Assembly: GCF_030211955.1 (NCBI RefSeq)
Contig: NZ_JASODI010000007.1
Coordinates: forward strand, 59,833 to 123,832
Direction of reading: 5' to 3'
Source of the DNA: Corynebacterium frankenforstense
GTDB lineage: Bacteria; Actinomycetota; Actinomycetes; Mycobacteriales; Mycobacteriaceae
Length of the DNA stretch: 64,000 nucleotides
A program made the position numbers and the translations under genes. Below, piece by piece: positions 1 through 10,633 of the stretch. The first letter of the stretch is position 1, and each line of letters opens with the position of its first letter. The notes beneath the pieces are model-generated. The model was not told where the DNA came from. It did no database searches and saw only the letters and a list, made by a program, of their open reading frames with translations.

Positions 1-2
1 CG

Positions 3-161
3 CAGGAAACGGTGGACGCCGAATCGTCGCAGGACAATCTCTACCATGAATACAGCAACGATGTCGTCGTGGTGAAAGAAAGTAACCATCAAACGATCCT
101 CACCGGCCGTAAGGCCGCAAAAGAAATCTCTGAAGGACTTTGGGAGCTGGCAACACGATGA
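3..161 (+). CDS. C-terminal end of an unknown protein (cut by window edge)
   Basis: The open frame runs in from the left edge and gives the last 52 residues of a protein, ending in a charged helix-like tail (KAAKEISEGLWELATR). Its stop overlaps the ATG of the next gene in an ATGA arrangement, so the two are probably translationally coupled and belong to one operon. There is no recognisable domain in what is left and I do not know the function. In related gene sets the neighbour of an FAPNP protein is often an HTTM/SdpB-type membrane protein, but this tail is soluble-looking, so that is not supported here. Confidence 0.6.
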   Translation, partial: QETVDAESSQDNLYHEYSNDVVVVKESNHQTILTGRKAAKEISEGLWELATR

Positions 162-754
162 AATCCTATTGGAGACGAGCTTTCGATCATCTCGTCGTAG
201 GGACGTTCGGTGCGTGGCTGGTTGCGACGGTACTGAGCCAGCACCCGGATTCGGCGCTCGATCGCGTCCGTCGATGGGACGACGGCGTGGGGAATACGGT
301 CATCCCGAACTGGAGATTCTTCGCGCCGAATCCGGCTGTCGAGGACGTACGCATTATGTATCGATTCGCTAACAAGGAGCGAACAGAGCATAGTGCTTGG
401 AAAGAATTGCAAACGATATCTCCGCGTTCGATTGCGCAAGTACTTTGGTTTCCGGGGCGCCGTGAAGAAAAGGCCGTGTTCGACGCTCACCAGACGATCA
501 TGGTCGGTATGGGTACACTAGCGAGCGGAAAAGATGTCGGTGGCCGACTCGAAAAAGCGGTGAACGATTCGATCACTCTTCTCAACGAGTTCGTCTTGCG
601 GAAAGCCGAAGTCCCGACGACGGCTGACTGCCTTCAGGTTATGCTTGTTCGTTTCGCAGGCAACGACCCTGAGGCAAGGCCAATCTGCGATGCCGTGCTC
701 GATTACTTCGAGATTGAAGATGAGGCCGAATACATTTTAAAGGTTAAGGCGTGA
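158..754 (+). CDS. Membrane-anchored FAPNP-motif protein (SdpA/DUF5819-like)
   Basis: This 198-residue protein starts at the ATG overlapping the previous stop; a TTG at 140 would add six residues but has no better ribosome site. Residues 11-26 form one membrane segment. Residues 50-59 read PNWRFFAPNP, followed by acidic and aromatic residues (EDVRIMYRF) and then a WKEL motif and a WFPGR motif. The W-x-F-F-x-x-N-P pattern recalls SdpA, which helps mature the Bacillus SDP toxin, and the actinobacterial DUF5819 proteins found beside HTTM proteins. The resemblance is by motif only. It overlaps the next gene by four bases (GTGA). Confidence 0.55.
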   Translation: MKSYWRRAFDHLVVGTFGAWLVATVLSQHPDSALDRVRRWDDGVGNTVIPNWRFFAPNPAVEDVRIMYRFANKERTEHSAWKELQTISPRSIAQVLWFPGRREEKAVFDAHQTIMVGMGTLASGKDVGGRLEKAVNDSITLLNEFVLRKAEVPTTADCLQVMLVRFAGNDPEARPICDAVLDYFEIEDEAEYILKVKA

Positions 755-1479
755 GTAGATTGAACAAGCTAAACCAGGATCCATTTTACTGTAATACGAC
801 GATGGTCAAGTTGTATGACGAACTAATGGAGACCGTCGACCCCGATGTGGATCATGTGGGATGGCTGCGCGGAGCCGTCGGCTCCGACTGGCCGCGAGAG
901 ATATTGGATTACGGTGCTGGCTCCGGCCGGGTTTTGAAGAAGCTGAGGCGGTCCGGCTGTACATCCACTTTCCACGCGGTCGAGCCTGATGAGAGCTTTG
1001 CGAAGCTATTATCCGACGACTCTGAAATCGCCCCGGTCCACGTGGAAAACAATCTTTCGGCGATTGACGCTACAAACATCGGCCTCGTGTTTTGTACCTA
1101 TGGGTCGCTGCAATACGTATCGGGAATCGAGGCGATTGTCGAAGAGTTGACTGATATACACCGAATCGTCGAGTCCGGTAGCGGCGTTTGCGCGCTCGAG
1201 TTGTTTTCGAGCGAGGCTTACGACGAAATCGAAGAGCCCATGACCGTGCCGATCTATCTGGCTGACAAGATGTGGCAAATGACGCTAAACGTCGAACACT
1301 TCGACGATGGCCTCATGACTTCAACGACGGAACTGCGGGACGGCGAGGAATTCGCGGTGATGAGGGAGACGGTTCTTCCGGTCTCTGTTGAAACGACTCG
1401 CGATTTGTTCGCCGAGGCGAATTTCCAAAATATCTCAGTCAAGCGTCATGGTGCATACAATCGGTGCGTTGCATCATAA
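751..1479 (+). CDS. Class I SAM-dependent methyltransferase
   Basis: The 242-residue protein has a clear motif I, ILDYGAGSGR at residues 51-60, and the acidic VEPD at 77-80 that normally contacts the SAM ribose, so it should be a Rossmann-fold methyltransferase. The GTG start overlaps the stop of the FAPNP gene, which implies coupled expression. The substrate cannot be read from the sequence. In this context it may modify the cluster peptide or a small molecule, which is inference. Base composition is lower in GC than the core genes from 7.7 kb on. Confidence 0.75.
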   Translation: MSRLNKLNQDPFYCNTTMVKLYDELMETVDPDVDHVGWLRGAVGSDWPREILDYGAGSGRVLKKLRRSGCTSTFHAVEPDESFAKLLSDDSEIAPVHVENNLSAIDATNIGLVFCTYGSLQYVSGIEAIVEELTDIHRIVESGSGVCALELFSSEAYDEIEEPMTVPIYLADKMWQMTLNVEHFDDGLMTSTTELRDGEEFAVMRETVLPVSVETTRDLFAEANFQNISVKRHGAYNRCVAS

Positions 1480-1527
1480 GCGATCAGGCTTTCTAGGCCC
1501 GTCCACGGCTAGCCGTCGCGTCGGGCG

Positions 1528-1544
1528 GTGGATACGTGATCCAC
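1528..1544. promoter_or_regulatory. Small inverted repeat before the ABC exporter gene
   Basis: GTGGAT-acgtg-ATCCAC is a perfect 6-bp inverted repeat in the 102-bp gap between the methyltransferase and exporter genes. It could be an operator or a weak hairpin; nothing shows which. Confidence 0.3.
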
Positions 1545-1581
1545 GCTTTGACAGTCAGGTTAAGGTAAAAGGGGTAATATT

Positions 1582-3195
1582 TTGAAACAAGTTTGGAATT
1601 TGGGCATCGAGGGCCGAAGGGGCCTTTTCGCAATACTGCTGCTGTTCGCTGCCGTCGCCGGCGTAGTCACTGCAACGCAGCCGTTCCTCACCGGCAAGGT
1701 GCTGGATGTAGTCGCGAGCAACGACCCCTCTCGAACGCGGACGGTGATCGTTCTACTTGTATGCGTCTTTTTGGCTGACGTGTTTCTTCAAGTCGTTTGT
1801 ACCTTCCTGAAGGCGCAGCTGGGGGGATCGTTCGCGCAGAATCTGAGGCGCGAAAGTTTGAAAAAATTCGGTTCGAGCCAGATTCTGGGCAAAGGTGCGC
1901 TGGAGGGTGCGGACGTTCAGAACCGTACGCTCGCGGATACGGCCTTGGTTGCGGCGCCTTCCATCAACATCCTGCCTGACGCTATTCGGAGCCTGGTGCT
2001 GGTCCTCGGTTGTGTGGTCGGTATGGTGGTGCTCTTGCCGGGTACCTTCTTCATTTTGCTTGGAGCCATCGCCGTTTGCGCGGCGTGCGCGTTCCTCGTG
2101 GGCAAATGGATCAAGGCTACGACCTACGATGTGCGCAAGACGTCGTCAGCCTACGCAGAGACGATCCTCAACTTCATCACCGGCATCAAGGTCCTGAAAT
2201 CCCGGAACCTGGTGGGCTGGGCGCTCGGTCGGTGTGAATCCGATTCGGAGAAATTGCGCAAGTCGGGCATTAAGGCGGATATCGCCAACGGGATGCTGAT
2301 GCCAACCTTGAACATCGGTACTCAGTTGGCTTTGGTGCTGTCGATTGCCCTCGTGACTACCGCGATGTTTACCGGTAAGGCTAGTGCCGGTGAAGGCACT
2401 GCATTTCTGATGTTCCTGCTCTACGCCATTTCTCCCTTGGTGGAACTGGGGCTGGCCATCGCTAGTTGGAACGCTGCCCAGGCCTCGAGCGGGCGCCTGC
2501 AGGAGCTGTGGTCTGTGCAGCAGGAAACTTCCGGGAACGTAGTTCTTGAAGCCGAGGGAGAAGCAAGCCTGGAACTCCGTGATCTGAATTATCGGTTCCC
2601 TGAGGCGGAGGGCTACCTTTTTGAAGACTTCAACCTGAAACTTGATCACCCCGGCCTGTATCTGCTGCGCGGCCCGAATGGATCGGGTAAATCGACCCTT
2701 CTGGAGATCGCCAACGGTCTGCTTCCCTCCTCGGAGATGGTCTTCGTCGACGGAACGGACAGCGAGGAAATCGACAAGAGCTCCTTGCGCACGAACGTCC
2801 TCCTTGTCGACCAATACCGCGAACCTATTAAGGGCACCCTGCGGGACAACATCGGGGCCGGACTTCGAATCTCGGATGAGGAGCGCCTGGAGGCTTTGCG
2901 CAAGTCCGGCTTCGCGAATCACTTTTCCGACCTCGATATGCGTGTCGGCGGGGCCGGCGTCCAACTGTCCGGTGGACAGAGATCGCTGTTGGCCTTGGCC
3001 GACGCGTTCGCACGGAATCCGAAAATCCTTTTACTCGACGAGGTGATGGCGGGCGTCGACCGGTCTACCGCTGAGGACGTGCGAGACGCGATCGAGGATT
3101 TTGCCGCGGACCACATCGTCGTGGCCGTCGCGCACGACGATTCGTTGGATAGGGTGGCTGCGCGATCGATCAGCATGGAAGAATGCAGCCGATAA
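1582..3195 (+). CDS. ABC exporter, fused membrane and ATPase domains
   Basis: The 537-residue protein has an N-terminal six-helix exporter domain (about 1-300) and a C-terminal ATPase: Walker A GPNGSGKST (364-372), Q-loop Gln411, signature LSGGQ (462-466), Walker B ILLLDE (482-487) and switch His518. Residue 488 is Val where Pro is usual. There is no N-terminal C39 peptidase domain, so it would not cleave a double-glycine leader itself. The TTG start is preceded by AAGGGG. The likely role is export of the cluster product as a homodimer in the cytoplasmic membrane; the cargo is inferred from context. Confidence 0.85.
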   Translation: MKQVWNLGIEGRRGLFAILLLFAAVAGVVTATQPFLTGKVLDVVASNDPSRTRTVIVLLVCVFLADVFLQVVCTFLKAQLGGSFAQNLRRESLKKFGSSQILGKGALEGADVQNRTLADTALVAAPSINILPDAIRSLVLVLGCVVGMVVLLPGTFFILLGAIAVCAACAFLVGKWIKATTYDVRKTSSAYAETILNFITGIKVLKSRNLVGWALGRCESDSEKLRKSGIKADIANGMLMPTLNIGTQLALVLSIALVTTAMFTGKASAGEGTAFLMFLLYAISPLVELGLAIASWNAAQASSGRLQELWSVQQETSGNVVLEAEGEASLELRDLNYRFPEAEGYLFEDFNLKLDHPGLYLLRGPNGSGKSTLLEIANGLLPSSEMVFVDGTDSEEIDKSSLRTNVLLVDQYREPIKGTLRDNIGAGLRISDEERLEALRKSGFANHFSDLDMRVGGAGVQLSGGQRSLLALADAFARNPKILLLDEVMAGVDRSTAEDVRDAIEDFAADHIVVAVAHDDSLDRVAARSISMEECSR

Positions 3196-3228
3196 CCGCA
3201 TGAATCTAAAGGTGTAGGAGGAATCGAA

Positions 3229-4158
3229 GTGATCGAATTCCAGTCTGTTTGCAAGAATTTCGGCGAGCGCAGGGTGCTGAACGACCTGAGTTTCCGGGTC
3301 GATGCCGGTGAAATCGTCTGCCTACTGGCAGCTAACGGCGGCGGGAAAACTACTGCGATGCGGATAGCTATGGGTTTGATAAGTTCAGTCAACGGGAGAG
3401 TGATCCTCGGGGAGAAGACCTCTACTCTCGGTCGAGTGCGTGGCATCGGCTACATGCCCGAGGAGCGTGGTCTCTTCGACGAGGAGAAGGTGCGCCCTCA
3501 ACTCGAGTATTTGGCGGAATTGCACAAGGTTCCGCGCGGGGATATCAGCGAAAGAGTCTCGGCTACGCTGGAGCTTTTAGGCGCCACCGAGTACGCGGAG
3601 ACGAAAGTCAAAAACCTGTCGCTCGGGAACAAGCAGCGCGTCCAGCTGGCCGCAGCAATCGTCCACGACCCCGACATCCTGATTCTGGACGAGCCGTTTT
3701 CCGGTCTCGACCCGATAGGCGTCGACGGGCTGTTGAAGATTTTTGCCATGTTCGCGCAGCGAAAGAAGACGGTGCTCTTTAGCTCACATCAGCTTGACGT
3801 GGTTGATCGCGTAGCGGACAAAATCGTTCTGATGCAGCTAGGCGCGATAACTTTCGAGGGCAACGCGGATGAACTTCGAGGCCTTTCTAATTCCAATCGG
3901 ATTAAGTTGATCGTTGAATTTGAGAACGGTCGAAGCTTTTCGGATGTTGATTTCTCTCGCTGTGCCGGCGTAACCGACGTCGAGATCGTCGGAAACCAGG
4001 TGGAGATGAAAACGTCGGTTGCGAGCCTTCCTCTGAAGACCATCCTGGAGTCCGGGCTTCTCGCGTCTGAGATTGTTGATATCGCCAGGGAGAAGGGCTC
4101 CCTGTCGAGTTCAGTGGCCGAGATATTCAGCTCGTCCGACAGACGGACAGGCGATTAG
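3229..4158 (+). CDS. ABC-2 type transporter ATPase (NatA-like)
   Basis: The 309-residue ATPase starts at GTG behind an AGGAGG site. It shows a P-loop at 34-42 (AANGGGKTT), signature LSLGN (130-134) with the QR pair, Walker B ILILDEP (150-156) and switch His187, then an extra C-terminal domain as in NatA/BcrA proteins. The first P-loop glycine is replaced by Ala34, which is unusual; the lysine is kept. With the next gene it would form a separate transporter of the kind used for self-immunity to peptides, or for Na+ export. The immunity role is inferred from the neighbours. Confidence 0.8.
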   Translation: MIEFQSVCKNFGERRVLNDLSFRVDAGEIVCLLAANGGGKTTAMRIAMGLISSVNGRVILGEKTSTLGRVRGIGYMPEERGLFDEEKVRPQLEYLAELHKVPRGDISERVSATLELLGATEYAETKVKNLSLGNKQRVQLAAAIVHDPDILILDEPFSGLDPIGVDGLLKIFAMFAQRKKTVLFSSHQLDVVDRVADKIVLMQLGAITFEGNADELRGLSNSNRIKLIVEFENGRSFSDVDFSRCAGVTDVEIVGNQVEMKTSVASLPLKTILESGLLASEIVDIAREKGSLSSSVAEIFSSSDRRTGD

Positions 4159-4226
4159 ATCCTGGAGAAGCATGCAGCGGCTCCGCCCAGAATATTAGAT
4201 TGAGTTTCGCTGTCGAGAAGGAGTAG

Positions 4227-5042
4227 TTGACGGTGGGTTTAAATATAGATGGTCAGTCGATCCGTACGGTCGCGTTACGAGAAGCTCGTCTCGCGTTGGC
4301 CAGTCCCGCGGTACTGTCGGTACTGGCGTTGATCATTGTCGGCATGATCGGGTTGGTAATTTTCACTGAACGGAAGGTGGGATCGGTCGATAGTGGTGAC
4401 GCTGCTGATTTGTTTTTGAGTTGTTTTATTTTGGTCGCGACTTCGATCGTGATCATGATGAACACGACCCTCGTCGGTGCCTCGATTTGTGACGAGAAGG
4501 ATAAGCGGGTAACCGAGATTCTTCTCTCGGCCGTGAATCCGGCAGAACTGTTCCTGGGTAAAGTTCTTGGTGCGGGCTTTGTCGGTATTATTCAAGTCGC
4601 CGTCGCGTGGTTGGCGGTGGTGGTTTCACTGGGCGCTTCAGGCCTGGTTGATTTTGCGGACATGAACTGGTCGATAGCGGCTATCCTTCTGCTGTCGATG
4701 GGCGTCGCATATTTCGCTTTCACGGGACTTTTCGCCTTCGTAGGCGCGATGGTGTCTAAGAACGACCAGTACACCGCGGCCCAGCTTCCTGTGTTGATTG
4801 TCCTCTTCGGGGCTATGGCGGTTCCGTTTGCTCCGATGCTGGGATGGGGATCCTTTGGCGAAGGGTGGGTTCAGAATATTTCCTGGATTCCTCCCCTTTC
4901 GATGGCTGGCGGGCCTATGGAGTACTTTTTCGGTGATGGCCGGGTCTGGCTGTTGGTGGTGTCACTCTTGGGGCTGTTCGCGTTCGCCTGTGTGACGCTT
5001 AAGGTGGCCGAGGTTCAATATCGGCGGCGGGTGTTGACCTAG
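4227..5042 (+). CDS. ABC-2 permease (NatB-like)
   Basis: The 271-residue protein has six hydrophobic segments and the family hallmark EKDKRVTEILLSAVNP-x-E-L-F-x-G-K around residues 90-110. It starts at TTG right after an AAGGAG site. It is the natural membrane partner of the ATPase encoded just upstream. Codon use (many ATT, TTT, GGT) matches the rest of the left cluster and differs from the GC-rich core. Confidence 0.8.
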   Translation: MTVGLNIDGQSIRTVALREARLALASPAVLSVLALIIVGMIGLVIFTERKVGSVDSGDAADLFLSCFILVATSIVIMMNTTLVGASICDEKDKRVTEILLSAVNPAELFLGKVLGAGFVGIIQVAVAWLAVVVSLGASGLVDFADMNWSIAAILLLSMGVAYFAFTGLFAFVGAMVSKNDQYTAAQLPVLIVLFGAMAVPFAPMLGWGSFGEGWVQNISWIPPLSMAGGPMEYFFGDGRVWLLVVSLLGLFAFACVTLKVAEVQYRRRVLT

Positions 5043-5210
5043 TAGCGTCTTTTTGGGGGATTTTTCGCCGGAAACGGGCTTGGTCTCCGAGGGGTACGCC
5101 GCCGTCGTCCTCGCAACGGGCCGGGGTCGGATGACTGTGTTCCCCCCCGTGCCGTTCCCCTGAAGAGGCACGATCGCTGCAGGGCAAGCTTTTGTGTCGG
5201 CGATTTGTGT

Positions 5211-5226
5211 ACCCCCGTGTGGGGGT
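5211..5226. repeat. ACCCCC-gtgt-GGGGGT inverted repeat
   Basis: A perfect 6-bp inverted repeat lies between the permease gene and the small peptide gene. No T-run follows, so an operator or a stem in the peptide mRNA leader are both possible. The rest of the 294-bp gap shows no gene. Confidence 0.35.
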
Positions 5227-5336
5227 GTTCTCTAAATTGCCGTGAAGGTCGGTAAGCCCGATGTTATTCTTCAGTGGCCCTCAATCATCACTTCTGCCGT
5301 AGCGATCGGTTTCATCTTTTAGAAAGGATCTTTATC

Positions 5337-5495
5337 TTGTCTCCTTACTTCAACGCGTGTCTTACTTTCATGGTGGTCCTCATGATCGCCGGTGTGGGTC
5401 TCGATGCATTCGATTCGACGAAGGGTATCGTTGGCGTCGTGATCGGCTCTCTCGGTGCCGCGGTTCTGGTTTATTTTCTTTCGAAGAAGGCTTAG
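5337..5495 (+). CDS. 52-residue hydrophobic peptide, candidate bacteriocin or membrane peptide
   Basis: The peptide begins at TTG 5337, placed behind AGAAAGGA at a good distance; a longer frame from GTG 5274 lacks such a site. It has two hydrophobic stretches, about residues 9-22 and 30-47, split by a short DAFDSTKG turn, and ends SKKA. The second stretch is glycine and valine rich (GIVGVVIGSLGAAVLVYFL). There is one Cys (residue 8). No double-glycine or lipoprotein leader is visible. It stands alone between its own leader region and a terminator, next to an exporter and an immunity-like ABC transporter. A bacteriocin, a toxin or a structural membrane peptide all fit; I cannot decide. Confidence 0.6.
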   Translation: MSPYFNACLTFMVVLMIAGVGLDAFDSTKGIVGVVIGSLGAAVLVYFLSKKA

Positions 5496-5498
5496 GCG

Positions 5499-5533
5499 AG
5501 CACCGCTGGCTTCTCGCGGAGTGCTTTAATTTC
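5499..5533 (+). terminator. Terminator after the peptide gene
   Basis: AGCACCGC pairs with GCGGAGTGCT (one bulged A), followed by TTAATTTCT. It ends the peptide transcript four bases after the stop codon. Confidence 0.6.
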
Positions 5534-5816
5534 TATCCGTAGGCGCGCTCCTCGTTTTGGCGCACGCCGATGGGGCTTTACTTATCGGCGGCCTAGGGCT
5601 ACCTCGTTCCCGCGTATTTGGGCGGTTCCGGTTAGCTCCTTTGTCTTGTGGAGGGGTAACGGTGTTCGACTCCGGCGGGCCCGCATGATTTTGAGACGCG
5701 TCGTGCGGACGGGAAACAGGCCCTCGAGGTTTTGTCAGGTTTGTCGAGAGGTGAGGGTCGTCGAGCCGCGTCACAATTGATTGGTCGGTCTATATCTGCG
5801 AGTGGGTGTGTTTTAA
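5534..5816. other. Intergenic stretch before the FAD oxidoreductase
   Basis: No convincing gene is present. A TATATC box near 5791 may be the -10 of the next gene. Composition is intermediate between the AT-richer cluster and the GC-rich core. Confidence 0.4.
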
Positions 5817-7271
5817 GTGACGAGCTCTGCGGTCGTGGTCGGTTCGGGTCCCAACGGGCTCGCTGCCGCGGTGGCCCTCGCCGATGCGGGTGTGCGGGTA
5901 ACCCTGTTGGAGTCTGCCGAGTCGGTCGGTGGCGGTCTCCGGAGCGGGGACTTCCTCGTCGACGGGGTGACTCACGATATCTGCTCCGCCGCTCATCCGA
6001 TGTTGCAGGCGAGCCCTTTTTTCCACCGTTATCGCGACCGGCTATCGGGCCTGGGGCTCAGCTTCGCTTCTCCCGACTACGACATGGTCCATGTTCTCGA
6101 CGACGCAAGATCGGCGACGCTCTTTTCGGATCTCGATCAGATGCACCGGGGGATTCCTGACAGGGGAGACGCAGAGAGATGGCGTAGCGGCTGCGAGCGA
6201 CTTTCGGCGAACGCGGACGCTGTCGCCGGGGATTTTCTGCGGCCCGTTTTCGGCGTGCCGTCTTCTCCCCGTTCATTCGCGGAATTCGGCCTAAAGGCGG
6301 CCCTGCCAGCGTCGTGGACCTGGCGTAGGTACAGCTCCGACGAAGCTCGCGCGTTGTTCGCCGGCATTGCGGCCCACGCGTTCACGCCGCTGTCCTGGCC
6401 CGGTTCCTCGGCTCCGGGCTTTCTGATCGCGGTGGTCGGACATCGGTACGGTTGGCCCGTTGCGGTCGGCGGCTCACAATCGATCGCCGATGCCATGCTG
6501 CGGTTGTTCTTGAGTTTGGGCGGGGAGTTTGTCCCAGGAACTCTCGTTGAGTCTTACGAGGAGATCCAGGACGCGGACGTCGTCATGCTGGACACCTCGG
6601 TGGAAGCCGCGAGGAAGATTCTGGGCCCGCGCCTCCCTTCGCGCGTCGAGCGGGCGTGGTCGCGTTTCAGGCGAGGTCCTGGTGTCGCGAAGGTCGACTA
6701 CGTGATCGACGGTGATGTGCCGTGGATCAGTGAACCTGCGCGATCCGCCGGTACCGTTCACCTGGGGGGTAGAGCTGAAGAGGTTGCGGCAGCTGAATCG
6801 GAGTGTTGGAAGGGGAGGCTGCCGGACAGCCCCTTCACCCTCGTGGGCCAGCAGTATTTGGCGGACCCGTCTCGGTCGTACGTGGGGGGCGGACGGCGTC
6901 TGAACCCGTTGTGGTCGTATTCCCATGTGCCGGCAGGCTGGGGCGGCGATGAGAAGGCTTGTTTTGAGCTGGTGACAAGCCAAATCGAGCGGTATGCCCC
7001 GGGTTTCAGGGATACCATCGTGGAGTTTAAAGCGAGCCCTCCTTCGAGGGTCGAGGAGTACAACCCGAATAATATCGGCGGGGACATATCCGGCGGTGCC
7101 AACGACCTGGTTCAGTTGATAAAGCGCCCCAGGGTTTCCTCGGATCCCTATTTCACCGGGGTACCGGGCGTGTTCTTGTGCTCTTCTTCTACGGCCCCGG
7201 GGGCCGGCGTGCACTTCATGTGTGGCGCAAATGCCGCCCGCGGTGCGTTGAAGCATCTGCATCTGGCCTGA
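5817..7271 (+). CDS. CrtI/phytoene dehydrogenase-like FAD oxidoreductase
   Basis: The 484-residue protein opens with the FAD-binding GSGPNGLAAA (residues 9-18 region, GxGxxG at 9-14) and an acidic ESAESVGGG segment, and ends with a second FAD signature near GVFLCSSSTAPGAGVHFMCG. This is the architecture of CrtI-like desaturases and isomerases and of many unassigned actinobacterial NAD(P)/FAD oxidoreductases. No carotenoid genes are nearby, so a carotenoid substrate is not supported. The GTG start has no strong ribosome site. It may or may not belong to the cluster upstream. Confidence 0.75.
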   Translation: MTSSAVVVGSGPNGLAAAVALADAGVRVTLLESAESVGGGLRSGDFLVDGVTHDICSAAHPMLQASPFFHRYRDRLSGLGLSFASPDYDMVHVLDDARSATLFSDLDQMHRGIPDRGDAERWRSGCERLSANADAVAGDFLRPVFGVPSSPRSFAEFGLKAALPASWTWRRYSSDEARALFAGIAAHAFTPLSWPGSSAPGFLIAVVGHRYGWPVAVGGSQSIADAMLRLFLSLGGEFVPGTLVESYEEIQDADVVMLDTSVEAARKILGPRLPSRVERAWSRFRRGPGVAKVDYVIDGDVPWISEPARSAGTVHLGGRAEEVAAAESECWKGRLPDSPFTLVGQQYLADPSRSYVGGGRRLNPLWSYSHVPAGWGGDEKACFELVTSQIERYAPGFRDTIVEFKASPPSRVEEYNPNNIGGDISGGANDLVQLIKRPRVSSDPYFTGVPGVFLCSSSTAPGAGVHFMCGANAARGALKHLHLA

Positions 7272-7421
7272 CAGGAGCGTTCCGTTCGTGATCCGGGCGG
7301 TCTAGGGCAGCGACGTCTCTTGGTCGTGTCGCCGACGCGCGGGTGTGAGGTCGTGTCGCAGCGTCGAGGTGCGGTGTCGCGGAGGTGGGTTTGCGCCTCG
7401 AGCTCCGAACGCGTCGGTATT

Positions 7422-7631
7422 TCAGGCCCGCTCGGCGGTGTAGCCGGCCTCCTCGACGGCGGCGAGTACGTCGGCGTCGGCGACCTCGGTGTCGGCGGTA
7501 ACGGTCAGGTGGCCGTCGGTGCGCGAGACGTCCACGGCGGTCACGCCGGTGAGCTCGCCGACCTCCTCGCGCACGGCGTTCTCGCAGTGCTCGCAGGTCA
7601 TGCCGGTGACGGTGTAGTTCTGGGTGGCCAT
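7422..7631 (-). CDS. copZ: Copper chaperone, heavy-metal-associated domain (CopZ-like)
   Basis: The 69-residue protein is one complete HMA domain with the metal site GMTCEHC (Cys13, Cys16). Such proteins carry Cu(I) in the cytoplasm to P-type ATPases or to the CsoR sensor. The start is preceded by GGAAAGGATC. A CsoR-type palindrome overlapping a TATAGT -10 box lies upstream, so copper should induce it. No copper ATPase gene is in the window, which is slightly unusual since the two are often adjacent. Confidence 0.85.
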   Translation of the reverse strand: MATQNYTVTGMTCEHCENAVREEVGELTGVTAVDVSRTDGHLTVTADTEVADADVLAAVEEAGYTAERA

Positions 7632-7677
7632 GGGGATCCTTTCCGGGTGAGGGGCCGATTACTTTCTCCACCTGTGG

Positions 7678-7697
7678 ACTATACCCCCTGGGGGTAT
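7678..7697 (-). promoter_or_regulatory. CsoR-type operator overlapping the copZ -10 box
   Basis: Bases 7681-7697 form the palindrome ATACCCCC-T-GGGGGTAT, the known form of CsoR (copper-sensing repressor) sites. On the minus strand TATAGT (7678-7683) reads as the copZ -10 element, so a bound repressor would block RNA polymerase. Confidence 0.8.
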
Positions 7698-7734
7698 GTC
7701 TCGCCACGGGGAGGGGCGCACCGAGGGGCGCGGC

Positions 7735-7749
7735 GCGACGTCGGCAATT
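7735..7749 (+). repeat. Dispersed 15-bp motif, copy A
   Basis: GCGACGTCGGCAATT in the gap beyond the 3' end of the exonuclease gene. Confidence 0.7.
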
Positions 7750-7758
7750 GAAAGGGCG

Positions 7759-10624
<2,866 letters not shown>

Positions 10625-10633
10625 CCGGGCCGC

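Noticed and set aside
5274-5336. Longer start (GTG 5274) for the small peptide
   Set aside because: It has no ribosome site, while AGAAAGGA precedes TTG 5337 at a normal distance. The extra residues (HHFCRSDRFHLLERIF) look untranslated.
1-5533. Circular bacteriocin or lanthipeptide locus
   Set aside because: No DUF95/SpoIIM protein, no LanB/LanC/LanM, radical SAM or YcaO gene is seen, so these classes are not supported.
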